Shown here: positions 40,965 through 48,968 of the stretch, one piece after another
Position numbering within the stretch: position 1 is the first letter of the stretch
How the letters are laid out: each line of letters starts with the position of its first letter
Assembly: GCF_042676385.1 (NCBI RefSeq)
Contig: NZ_JBHTHA010000011.1
Span: 252,692-316,691, forward strand
Length of the DNA: 64,000 nt
From: Paenibacillus_E sp042676385
GTDB taxonomy: Bacteria > Bacillota > Bacilli > Paenibacillales > NBRC-103111
Reading direction: 5' to 3'
Program-made: the position numbers and the translations under genes
The notes under the pieces: generated by a model
Told to the model about the DNA's origin: nothing
Seen by the model: the letters and a program-made list of their open reading frames with translations, nothing else
The model's database searches: none

Positions 40965-42158
40965 ATGAACATGTTGATGAAATCAGTTATCCTACTCCCT
41001 TTATTACTTTTGCTTAGCGGTTGCTGGGACCGTACAGAACTTAATGACTTGGCGGTTGTTTCCGTATTAGCCCTGGACAAGACTGAGAACAACCTCATTC
41101 AAACGACCGTTCAAATCGTCATTCCGCAGAACCAAACCGGAGGCGGAGGGACCGGAGGAGGCGGTTCCGGAGGCGGAGTGGCAAAGAAGACTACCATTCG
41201 AACAGAAAAAGGGAACGATACAGCTGAAGCTCTATCCAAACTTCAACGATTAATTCCGCGGAAACTGTTTTGGGGACAATGTAAAATATTTATTTTCGGC
41301 GAGACGCTTGCGAGATCAGGTATTCGGGAACAATTCGATTTCCTGGTTCGTCATCCGCAGCCTAGAGAGAGGGCTTTTATGTTTGTCAGCAAAGGGAAAG
41401 CAGCGGATACACTTGAATTGTTTCCGCCCATTGAGCGCTCCACAGCCGAAGTATTGCGGAAATTAAGTGAATTACAGATTGGCATTCAGGTAACCAACGA
41501 GCAGTTAAGCATCATGCTAAAGGGAGATTCTTTAGCGGCTGCACTTCCAATGATTCATATTCTCCCGGAAGCCAAATCGGCAGTACCCTTTCAAACGATT
41601 CCTTATATCATGGGAACCTCTGTTTTCAAAAAAGATAAAATGATTGGGGAAATTTCGGAAAAGGTGACCCGGGGCGTCATGTGGATCAATAATGATATCA
41701 AAGAATATACAGTCACCTATAAAGCTGATGAGAAAAACAGAGTCGTATCCTTAAAACCGGTAAAAGCGAATGTTAGGCTGATACCGAAAATCGAGGGAGA
41801 TACGTGGATGATGACTGTAAAAGTATATACGGAAGGAGATATCGTTCAGAACGGTTCCTTAATGAATCCTATGAATCCAGACTTGTTAAATATCCTTGAC
41901 AATGCGTTTCAACAGGACGTTAAAGCTCGTATCCAATCTGCGCTTAATGAGGTTCAGCATCGGCTGAAGGCGGACATTTTTGATTTTGCCAAGGAATTTC
42001 ACCGAAAATATCCCAAAGAATGGGAAAAAAGAAAAGACGATTGGGAGGAGCTATTTCCAAAGGTTATCGTGAGTATTCAAGTAGATGCGCACATACTCAG
42101 ACCCGGACTTGTCAACTCGCCAGGCGGGGTCCCTATTGAAGAGGTAAGGGAAAAATGA
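40965..42158 (+). CDS. Germinant receptor C subunit, lipoprotein with Gly-rich insert
   Basis: A 397-residue Spore_GerAC lipoprotein: lipobox LLLLSGC, then WDRTELNDLAVVSVLALDK. At about residues 63-77 it carries an unusual flexible glycine run (TGGGGTGGGGSGGGV), where the first-operon copy has only GGSTGGSS. The C-terminal block DFAKEFHRKYPKEWEKRKDDWEELF is family-typical. It lies 46 bp after gerA; the stop overlaps the D gene by 4 nt (ATGA). Confidence 0.92.
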   Translation: MNMLMKSVILLPLLLLLSGCWDRTELNDLAVVSVLALDKTENNLIQTTVQIVIPQNQTGGGGTGGGGSGGGVAKKTTIRTEKGNDTAEALSKLQRLIPRKLFWGQCKIFIFGETLARSGIREQFDFLVRHPQPRERAFMFVSKGKAADTLELFPPIERSTAEVLRKLSELQIGIQVTNEQLSIMLKGDSLAAALPMIHILPEAKSAVPFQTIPYIMGTSVFKKDKMIGEISEKVTRGVMWINNDIKEYTVTYKADEKNRVVSLKPVKANVRLIPKIEGDTWMMTVKVYTEGDIVQNGSLMNPMNPDLLNILDNAFQQDVKARIQSALNEVQHRLKADIFDFAKEFHRKYPKEWEKRKDDWEELFPKVIVSIQVDAHILRPGLVNSPGGVPIEEVREK

Positions 42159-42376
42159 GAGGGAGTTTTTTCTGTAGCGTGACAATCGCCGTGTTGCTGA
42201 TCTTGTGGTTTGAATGGCGAAATCTTAAACAAAAGCCGAAAAAGGACAGGGTCGTATTCCTGACGCTGATCATTCTCGTTTGGTTTTTGTCGATGTTGAA
42301 TCTGCCCAATACGCCGGGCCCGATATCATTTCTTCAGGTAATTTTTAAACCGTTTAAGGGATTGATAGAACAATGA
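42155..42376 (+). CDS. Small two-helix membrane protein, probable germinant-receptor D subunit
   Basis: 73 residues with two hydrophobic helices (SVTIAVLLILWFEW and VVFLTLIILVWFLSML) joined by a basic loop KQKPKKDR, ending NTPGPISFLQVIFKPFKG. It has the same layout as the protein at 5531-5773, which ends a different ger operon. Here it lies between gerC and gerB. It is translationally coupled to gerC. Comparable D subunits are known in Bacillus. Confidence 0.65.
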   Translation: MRGSFFCSVTIAVLLILWFEWRNLKQKPKKDRVVFLTLIILVWFLSMLNLPNTPGPISFLQVIFKPFKGLIEQ

Positions 42377-42404
42377 GCTCCTAGAGTGAAATTCATTCCA
42401 AAGT

Positions 42405-43520
42405 GTGGTGAAAAGGATGTTGGGGAAAGAGAAAATTTCAGCCTTCCAATTGGGAATCATGATGTACCCGACCGTGTTAGCCACCGGCTTTCTTGTGCTT
42501 CCGACCATTGCCGCCCAATTTGCGAAAAATGACTTCTGGATGACAGGGATTTTCGCGGCTTTGATAGGTTTAATAACCGTCTATGTTGTAACCCGGTTAC
42601 ATCAGCTTTATCCGAAGCTAACTGTCATTCAGTACAGCGAACAAATTGTCGGGAAACTGCTCGGGAAAATCATTGGGCTCGTTTACTTCTTCTATTATCT
42701 CCACTCCACAGGAATCATTTCCAGGGTGTACGCTGAGTTTGTTAAGGCCAATTTTCTGTTTAAAACCCCGATTCTCTTGATCATTTCGTCCATAACCCTG
42801 CTCTTCGCAATTGCCGTTCGCGGTGGAACGGAGATGTTGGCAAGAAGCGCAGTGGTTTTAACGCCTATTTTTATTCTGCCGATTTTTTTTCTTTTGCTGC
42901 TTATCCCCGAAATGGACGTAAAAAACATCTTCCCCATTCTAAGCCATGGGATGATTCCGGTGATCAAGGGCAGCTTTACCCCAGAGGCCTGGGTATCCGA
43001 ATTTTTCGCGATGACCTTCTTTCTGCCCCAATTGGCTGATCCGGAAAAAGGCAGGAGATGGGGTATGATATCATTATGCGCCGTCATTCTAAGCATGACA
43101 TATGTCAATTTAATTACATTATTTTTAATTGGGTCTGACACGGGTAACAAAATCTATCCCATTTTAATCGCTTTCCGTTATATCAAAGTCGGCAATATTT
43201 TCGAAAATTTAGAAGCCCTGCTCCTGGCGATGTGGGTCGTCGGAAACTTCGTTAAAATGGGTGTCTATTTCTATGCGGCCGTTCTCTCTTTTACGCAATG
43301 CTTGCGACTTTCCGATTACCGTCCCTTCGTCTTCCTGCTTGCTGTCCTATCTGTTGTGTTCAGTCTATGGGAGTTACCAAGTTTCACTAAATTAGGATTT
43401 TATTTAAAAACCATCGCACCGTTTGAAATAACGACGATTTTGGTGCTCATTCCGCTGCTTTTGCTATGCGTTGCTGTTTTCCGAAAAAGAAATAAAACCG
43501 ATCCTGCGAACGAAACATGA
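42405..43520 (+). CDS. Germinant receptor B subunit (spore permease family)
   Basis: A 371-residue GerB-type permease with about ten membrane segments: KISAFQLGIMMYPTVLATGF at the start, PKLTVIQYSEQIVGKLLGK in the second loop, and NIFPILSHGMIPVIKG mid-way. It is the last gene of the A-C-D-B operon. The start may be the GTG at 42405 or the ATG at 42417; neither has an ideal site. A bidirectional terminator follows directly. Confidence 0.92.
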   Translation: MVKRMLGKEKISAFQLGIMMYPTVLATGFLVLPTIAAQFAKNDFWMTGIFAALIGLITVYVVTRLHQLYPKLTVIQYSEQIVGKLLGKIIGLVYFFYYLHSTGIISRVYAEFVKANFLFKTPILLIISSITLLFAIAVRGGTEMLARSAVVLTPIFILPIFFLLLLIPEMDVKNIFPILSHGMIPVIKGSFTPEAWVSEFFAMTFFLPQLADPEKGRRWGMISLCAVILSMTYVNLITLFLIGSDTGNKIYPILIAFRYIKVGNIFENLEALLLAMWVVGNFVKMGVYFYAAVLSFTQCLRLSDYRPFVFLLAVLSVVFSLWELPSFTKLGFYLKTIAPFEITTILVLIPLLLLCVAVFRKRNKTDPANET

Positions 43521-43561
43521 AAAAGCCCAAGCGCGATGGCAAACAGCACTTGGGCTTTTTG
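43521..43561. terminator. Bidirectional terminator between gerB and the epimerase gene
   Basis: AAAAAGCCCAAG and CTTGGGCTTTTT form a perfect stem around a 17-nt loop. A-run and T-run on the two sides serve both converging genes. Confidence 0.9.
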
Positions 43562-43569
43562 AATGAAAA

Positions 43570-44553
43570 TTAATGCGATTCTTCCACACGAATCGACCAT
43601 TGGAATGTGAATGTGCCGCCCGCTTCGATGCCTTGAGCTCCGGACATTTCCGCAGGGTACGGTTCATTAAACACATTCATGATGGATGTGTAGGGCTCCA
43701 GGGATACGGCATCGGCCCATGGCGCCGTGAACAACACATGAATGGGGAACCGATCCCCCATGTCGAACACCAGCTTCGTGCCTCTCGCCTCGTAGTGCAA
43801 CTCGCACGACTGCGGCCCTGGTTCAACGGTCAGCATCTGCGAGCCGCCCGGATAGTCCGGCAGCGTCGTCACAGCTTCTCCCTGCTTTAGCGCAGCTGTC
43901 AGCTGCGAAGACGCCGGACCGCCTGTCGCATAGCCGTCCTCACTGAGCGGCCATTCCGCCGCAGCGGGGATCACCACCCGCACGCGGCTCGCTTCCTCCT
44001 TCGCGAAAGCGAAGTAGGGATGAAAGCCGAGCGATAGCGGCATCGTCAGCGGGCTGCGATTGACGATCTCGCCGCTGAGCGACAGCGTACCGTCCTTCAG
44101 CCGGTACGTGAAGCGAAAACATGCGGCATGCTGGAAGTAGGCCAGCATGTCCGGATGCTCCGCGAAATCGATCTCCGCGGAGACATATGCTCCGCCAGCG
44201 GGATCTGCGCCGCTGGCCACGACTTTCCACGGCCGCTCGCGCAGCTCGCCGTGGGCATGATGCGGCTCCCGATTCGCCGGGAGCCGGTATTCGCGGCCTT
44301 CGAAGGTGAAGGCCGCGTATTTGACGCGCCCAGGCGGGAACAGAATGGGCACGCCGTAGCGCGAAGACTGTTCGCGAAGCACCGCCAGCGAAGGTGGCTT
44401 CGCGATGTAGGACTCGCTTCGCACATCGAAGCGGAACAAATGAAAACCGACGGCCGGGATGACCTCAGCCTCGGCATGACTTTTGCGGTCGATAAGCCGG
44501 AATGTCGGCACACCGTCCCACTCGCTTTGAATAATCTCATAGGTGGCACTCAT
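43570..44553 (-). CDS. Aldose 1-epimerase-like protein
   Basis: A 327-residue galactose-mutarotase-fold protein that interconverts alpha and beta sugars or related forms. It has the catalytic His pair context (REPHHAHGELR and LGFHPYF) and the Glu in VSLEPYTSIMN. The gene is noticeably richer in G+C and in CGC/GCG codons than its neighbours. It stands alone on the minus strand between the ger operon and the CPBP gene, with no sugar pathway next to it. Confidence 0.85.
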   Translation of the reverse strand: MSATYEIIQSEWDGVPTFRLIDRKSHAEAEVIPAVGFHLFRFDVRSESYIAKPPSLAVLREQSSRYGVPILFPPGRVKYAAFTFEGREYRLPANREPHHAHGELRERPWKVVASGADPAGGAYVSAEIDFAEHPDMLAYFQHAACFRFTYRLKDGTLSLSGEIVNRSPLTMPLSLGFHPYFAFAKEEASRVRVVIPAAAEWPLSEDGYATGGPASSQLTAALKQGEAVTTLPDYPGGSQMLTVEPGPQSCELHYEARGTKLVFDMGDRFPIHVLFTAPWADAVSLEPYTSIMNVFNEPYPAEMSGAQGIEAGGTFTFQWSIRVEESH

Positions 44554-44574
44554 GATTTACTCTCTCCAATCCAT

Positions 44575-45465
44575 TTATGTAATCTTGTTTCTCTGATAAT
44601 ACCTGTATAAGAGGAAAATACCAAGCAGCAAAATTACACTTGTAATCAGACTGCCTTCCGCACCGAAAGAACCGCCGGACAGAACCGCGGATCCGCTTTG
44701 TTCGATTCTGGCGATCGAAGCGGTTTGTGTGCCGGAGACGTCAAAGCCATAAATGTTGCCCTGTAAGAAATTCCAGGAAAGATGCATGCCGATCGGCATC
44801 CATAATCCGCCAGACCATTCACGGCATACGCCAAACAGCAATCCGGCCAGCAGGAGATTCAGAATCGGTACAAGAGAATTCCACATGCCAGGATTTAAGG
44901 AGTGCAGCAAAGCAAATACGACTGTGGATACGGTTATTGCCGGTACCACACCGAACCTCATCTTCACAAGCCCTTGCAAATAGCCGCGAGCAAACAACTC
45001 TTCATTAACCGCAACACCGATAAACAGAACAAACCCCCAAAGCAATTCCTTAGCGACCGTTCCGTTCCACTGCCAAGCAAGCAGTTTGACTCCGCCTGAT
45101 AGCCAAATAAGGCCGCAGCTTATCGTAATCAGTATCGCTCCGGAAGCCAAGCCCTCTCCCGCTCTCCGCCAAAGATGAAGGGTGTGAAAACCAAGACGCC
45201 AACCCTTTCTTCTTTCGAAACTGGCGTAGGCAATTAGCACACCGCCTATAAATCCGATAATTTGGGCCCACAACGCGGCTTTGATGAAAAATGCGTCTTT
45301 GGCAACCACAGCGATACCGACTTCCAATGAAGGCCGCCTTACGATGGCGATGACCGCCGCTGCAATGGATAAGACAACGGTAATCACGACAATTAACAAC
45401 GCTGCCAATAGAACTTTGCCTACGATAGCAAGGATAGATATGAATGTCCCTCTGTGCTCGCTGAT
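44575..45465 (-). CDS. CPBP family intramembrane metalloprotease (CAAX-like)
   Basis: A polytopic protein with the three CPBP motifs: NEELFARGYLQ (EExxxR), FALLHSLNPG (FxxxH) and HLSWNFLQG. Such proteases act in the membrane on prenylated or other substrates; the role here is unknown. The start is unclear. A strong AGGAGG lies 8 nt before an ATC codon at 45465, with no ATG, GTG or TTG nearby. The open frame continues upstream to 45570 with an ATG at 45522 that lacks a good site. Confidence 0.8.
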   Translation of the reverse strand: MSEHRGTFISILAIVGKVLLAALLIVVITVVLSIAAAVIAIVRRPSLEVGIAVVAKDAFFIKAALWAQIIGFIGGVLIAYASFERRKGWRLGFHTLHLWRRAGEGLASGAILITISCGLIWLSGGVKLLAWQWNGTVAKELLWGFVLFIGVAVNEELFARGYLQGLVKMRFGVVPAITVSTVVFALLHSLNPGMWNSLVPILNLLLAGLLFGVCREWSGGLWMPIGMHLSWNFLQGNIYGFDVSGTQTASIARIEQSGSAVLSGGSFGAEGSLITSVILLLGIFLLYRYYQRNKIT

Positions 45466-45599
45466 GGTCTCTCCTCCTCTCTCCCCAACTTTATTCGAGA
45501 GAAGGCGCCCATTTCCTGCCATTCCCAGAGGAAGTTCACTCTTGTGCAAATGCCCCCTGCCATGACACAATAAAAGAAATATCGTTTGATGGAGGAAAC

Positions 45600-46964
45600 A
45601 TGCTGTTCGTATTATTCGCTTTATGGATCATCGCTTTGCTGCTGCTCATGATTGATCCCAGATCAAGCACGATGCGCTGGATGAGTGCCTTTGTGTTCAC
45701 TGGCGGGCTTGGAGCGCTCGCGGCTGTTTTAGATGAAAATATCATTCCGTATATCCGGCAAACGATTCCGAACGCTTCGATCAGCGAGCTCTTATATCGC
45801 ATACAGGCGGCGAGTTCCTTAATATCCTATTATGGCATGCCCTATTCGATCGCTATGCTAGCGCTCCAATATAATTCAACCTGGCCGAGCCGTAAGATGC
45901 GTTCCTATCTTCCGATTTTATTAATGTTGCCGCCCATAGCGTGTGTCCTATTTACACCCGGTTATAATAATGAAATTCCGATCACCTTCCCGCTCGTGGC
46001 GAGTTGGGCCGTTCCCTATATTGTAGTCGGGGCCTTTTTGATTGCGATTAAAAAAGAACGGATGCCCGCCATGAAACGAACACACTTGTTCACATGTCTG
46101 GCGCTGTTGCCGCCAGTTATTTGTGTGGCCGTACTGAATTACATCATGCCAAGCTTTGGTTTTTACCGCATGTGGGTATATCATACGTGGATTCTTGCAT
46201 TTGTCGTGCCTTTTTTCATCTATACCTTTTTCAAATACGGGTTTCTTGGCATCCGTCTTCTTATCGAACGTCGTAAACTTGATTCTACACTGCGAGCCAT
46301 TACATCAGGAACGGCAATCCTAAACCACGCTATTAAAAACGATGTCGGCAAGATGCGTCTGTTCCTTGAAAAAATGAAGACGTACGCAGAGGAAACGAAT
46401 CAACCGGAACTTATGCAGGATCTCGACGTCGTCATGCATGCCTCCATGCATATCCGTGATATGATCTCACGGGTACATGAGCAAACTCAGGAACTGCCTT
46501 TAAAGGCAACAACTGTGAAACTTGATGAGCTATTGACTGAAGTACTGAATCCGATTACACCATACCTTGCTTCCGTTAAACTCAAGCAAAGCGTCCCGGC
46601 GAATCTATCACTTGATTTGGATCGTATCCAGATCGCCGAGACCCTAACGAATGTCCTGATGAACGCGGTTGAAGCGATGCCGCAAGGCGGAGAGCTATCC
46701 GTGAAAGCATTTATGGCCAAGAAGAATATGGTCATAGAAGTCAGGGACACCGGCACAGGTATGGACAAAACTGTTCTTAAGCAAGCATTGGAGCCCTTTT
46801 ATACAACAAAAAGCGGGAGCCGTAACAACTTCGGGCTAGGGCTCGCGTATTGTTATAGCGTGATGAAAAAACACGGAGGTTCCCTGGAGCTCAGCAGTGA
46901 ACCCGGAAGAGGTACCAGCGTATTTCTTACCTTCCCAGGAACGCGATTAGTAGAGGAAGTTTAA
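45600..46964 (+). CDS. Sensor histidine kinase
   Basis: A 454-residue membrane sensor. About six or seven membrane segments (residues ~3-220) lead to a kinase core. The H-box is ILNHAIKND (His about 243), the N-box NVLMNAVEAM, the G1 box DTGTGMD and the G2 box NFGLGLAYC. The signal is unknown; the membrane part looks like a fold that senses within the membrane. The response regulator at 47162 follows but is separated by a 168-bp palindromic element that covers the stop codon. GGAGG lies 4 nt before the ATG. Confidence 0.9.
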   Translation: MLFVLFALWIIALLLLMIDPRSSTMRWMSAFVFTGGLGALAAVLDENIIPYIRQTIPNASISELLYRIQAASSLISYYGMPYSIAMLALQYNSTWPSRKMRSYLPILLMLPPIACVLFTPGYNNEIPITFPLVASWAVPYIVVGAFLIAIKKERMPAMKRTHLFTCLALLPPVICVAVLNYIMPSFGFYRMWVYHTWILAFVVPFFIYTFFKYGFLGIRLLIERRKLDSTLRAITSGTAILNHAIKNDVGKMRLFLEKMKTYAEETNQPELMQDLDVVMHASMHIRDMISRVHEQTQELPLKATTVKLDELLTEVLNPITPYLASVKLKQSVPANLSLDLDRIQIAETLTNVLMNAVEAMPQGGELSVKAFMAKKNMVIEVRDTGTGMDKTVLKQALEPFYTTKSGSRNNFGLGLAYCYSVMKKHGGSLELSSEPGRGTSVFLTFPGTRLVEEV

Positions 46965-47125
46965 AAAGTCCACTTTGATAACGAAGTATTTCAGCGAAGT
47001 TATTCGACATCGAATCTTGAATGAAACCGGGAAGTCCGGTACTCACGTAGTAAACCACTACGCTCCGTTCCTCCTTCTCCGGATTTCATCCAACCTTCTC
47101 GGTTCTGAAAGCGGACTTTTTAAAC
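46958..47125. repeat. 168-bp palindromic element (MITE-like) between kinase and regulator
   Basis: The ends GTTTAAAAAGTCCACTTT (46958-46975) and AAAGCGGACTTTTTAAAC (47108-47125) are inverted repeats with one mismatch over 18 bp. Inside are further palindromes (ATGAAACCGG with CCGGATTTCAT, and CGTAGT with ACTACG). The whole folds as a multi-branched hairpin. It includes the last two codons and stop of the kinase gene. I recall similar palindromic repeats scattered in Paenibacillus genomes. Confidence 0.8.
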
Positions 47126-47161
47126 TCTCAATGATTAGAATAAGAAAGAAGGGTCTGCAGA

Positions 47162-47851
47162 ATGGAACCAATAAGAATCGCCATCGTCGAGGACGATCGT
47201 GACTGGCTGCGCGGCTTATCCGCTTATTTGAATCGGGAGCCGGATTTAACCGTAACAGCCGCAGCGACAACGATCGAAGATGCTCAAGAACTCTTTCGCG
47301 GGCTAGAGCCACTTGCAGACGTTGTACTCATGGACATCATGCTGCAAGAAGATCCTGCCGGCATCCGTTTAGCGGAACAAGCCCTTATGGCATGGGGTGT
47401 AAAGGTCATTATGCTGACCTCTATGGAGGAAAAAGACCTCATATTCCGATCCTTTCAGGCAGGAGCCATTGATTACCAGATCAAATCAAGGTTTGAGGAA
47501 CTGCCTGCAGTTATTCGCGCGGCGCATGCGCGTCAGTCGTCCATTAATGCCGCTGTCGCCGAACAGATGCGAGAAGAATTCCGTCGGCTTAAGCGGCTTG
47601 AACACGAGTTTAAGGTTAAAGAGGTCAAAGATCTGATTACGCCGACTGAATTACAAGTGCTGGAAATGATCGATCAAGGCCATACGCAGACGGAAATCGC
47701 GAATCGTTTTTTTATCTCGCTGCGCACGGTCAAAATTCACGTTGGCCATATCTTGAAAAAGCTGGGAAGTTCAAGCAGCAAGGAAGCCGCGCAGAAAATC
47801 CGCGATCTCGGCTTATTTGAAGAAAATCATCGTTCCGATAAGAATAACTAA
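47162..47851 (+). CDS. Response regulator, NarL/LuxR type
   Basis: A 229-residue regulator. The receiver domain has IVEDDRDW, the phosphoacceptor Asp58 in VVLMDIML and the conserved Lys in YQIKS. After a long helical linker (about 125-155) comes a LuxR-type helix-turn-helix: LITPTELQVLEMIDQGHTQT, then EIANRFFISLRTVKIHVGHI. The partner kinase precedes it. Its stop overlaps the YitT-like gene's stop tail to tail. Confidence 0.93.
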   Translation: MEPIRIAIVEDDRDWLRGLSAYLNREPDLTVTAAATTIEDAQELFRGLEPLADVVLMDIMLQEDPAGIRLAEQALMAWGVKVIMLTSMEEKDLIFRSFQAGAIDYQIKSRFEELPAVIRAAHARQSSINAAVAEQMREEFRRLKRLEHEFKVKEVKDLITPTELQVLEMIDQGHTQTEIANRFFISLRTVKIHVGHILKKLGSSSSKEAAQKIRDLGLFEENHRSDKNN

Positions 47852-48756
47852 TGAATATCGCGTTTTTTGAACCTTCCGCCCTTCACATCGTGGATGTTGC
47901 CAACCGCCAGAAATGCCGCAGGATCGAGCTCTTCCACGATGGATTTCAGCTTTGCCTCTTCCAAGCGGGTGATCACGCAGAATATCACTTTCTTATTGTC
48001 ACCGGAGAACCCGCCTTCCCCTTCCAAATAAGTAACTCCCCGGCCCAAACGGTCCAAAATGGCTTCGCCGATAAGCCGAAAACGGTCGCTGATAATCCAT
48101 ACGGATTTGGACTCATCGAACCCTTCAATCGTAACATCAATCATTTTGTACGCAATGAAATAAGCAATCAACGAGTACATGGCGCGATCCCAGCTATAAA
48201 CAAAACCGGCGCTGCCCAGAATGAACAGATTGAAGAACATGACAATTTCGCCTACGGAAAATGGGATCTTTTTCGATGTTAATATCGCAATGATTTCCGT
48301 ACCGTCGAGAGAGCCCCCGAATCGAATCACCATGCCAACTCCGATGCCAAGAATAATCCCCCCGAATACGGCTGCCAGCAAAGGATCGATGGTTAACGGC
48401 GGTACCGGATGTAATAATAAAGTACCCAACGACATGACCAGAATCGCGAAGAGCGTAGATAAAGCGAACGTTTTACCGATCATCTTATATCCGATATACA
48501 GAAACGGAAGGTTTAAGATTGTCAGGAAGATCCCCACCTGCATATTCGTCAAATATGACAAAATAATCGAAATCCCCGTTATGCCCCCATCGATAATTTT
48601 ATTAGGGACCAGAAAAATTTCCAGACCAACGGACATTAGCGCCGCTCCGAAGAATAGAAATACGCTGCGCCTAAGCAGGGTACTTTTTGTCATTCGTTTA
48701 TGTTGAGCTTGAATCGCTGCTTCTTTATGTTGCAAATTAACCTGCGGGTTCGTCAC
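47848..48756 (-). CDS. YitT family membrane protein (DUF161/DUF2179)
   Basis: About 302 residues with five to six membrane segments (residues ~30-200) and a C-terminal soluble DUF2179 domain (SVWIISDRFRLIGEAILDRL, then GRGVTYLEGEGGFSG). Blocks such as GITGISIILSYLT and RFGGSLDGTEIIAI are typical. The function is unknown. The start is taken as GTG at 48756 because GGAGG lies 8 nt before it; the ATG at 48789 has no site. Confidence 0.9.
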   Translation of the reverse strand: MTNPQVNLQHKEAAIQAQHKRMTKSTLLRRSVFLFFGAALMSVGLEIFLVPNKIIDGGITGISIILSYLTNMQVGIFLTILNLPFLYIGYKMIGKTFALSTLFAILVMSLGTLLLHPVPPLTIDPLLAAVFGGIILGIGVGMVIRFGGSLDGTEIIAILTSKKIPFSVGEIVMFFNLFILGSAGFVYSWDRAMYSLIAYFIAYKMIDVTIEGFDESKSVWIISDRFRLIGEAILDRLGRGVTYLEGEGGFSGDNKKVIFCVITRLEEAKLKSIVEELDPAAFLAVGNIHDVKGGRFKKRDIH

Positions 48757-48910
48757 CGTGATTTCCTCCTTCATGAATGATTTTTTCATTTATTTTCAGT
48801 TCTCGTTGGAACCATCATTTTCCTGCTTAACGCATTCATACGAGGGTCCATCGAGAGCAATCTGCACGAAAATTGTTAGAAGAGATCCCATCGAATAATA
48901 TCAAACGGCA

Positions 48911-48919
48911 TGATATAAT
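48911..48919 (+). promoter_or_regulatory. Extended -10 promoter of the second LTA-synthase-like gene
   Basis: TGATATAAT at 48911-48919 is an extended -10 element, 50 bp before the ATG. An alternative pair, TTGTTA (48873-48878) - 17 bp - TAATAT (48896-48901), lies just upstream. Either could drive the gene. Confidence 0.5.
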
Positions 48920-48968
48920 GTCAGATGTTATTTACAATTTCTTAATTTCTGAATAAACGGGAGAAACT

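Noticed and set aside
43940..44610. Several long open frames on both strands within the epimerase gene
   Set aside because: They overlap a complete aldose-epimerase-like reading frame and come from its high G+C content.
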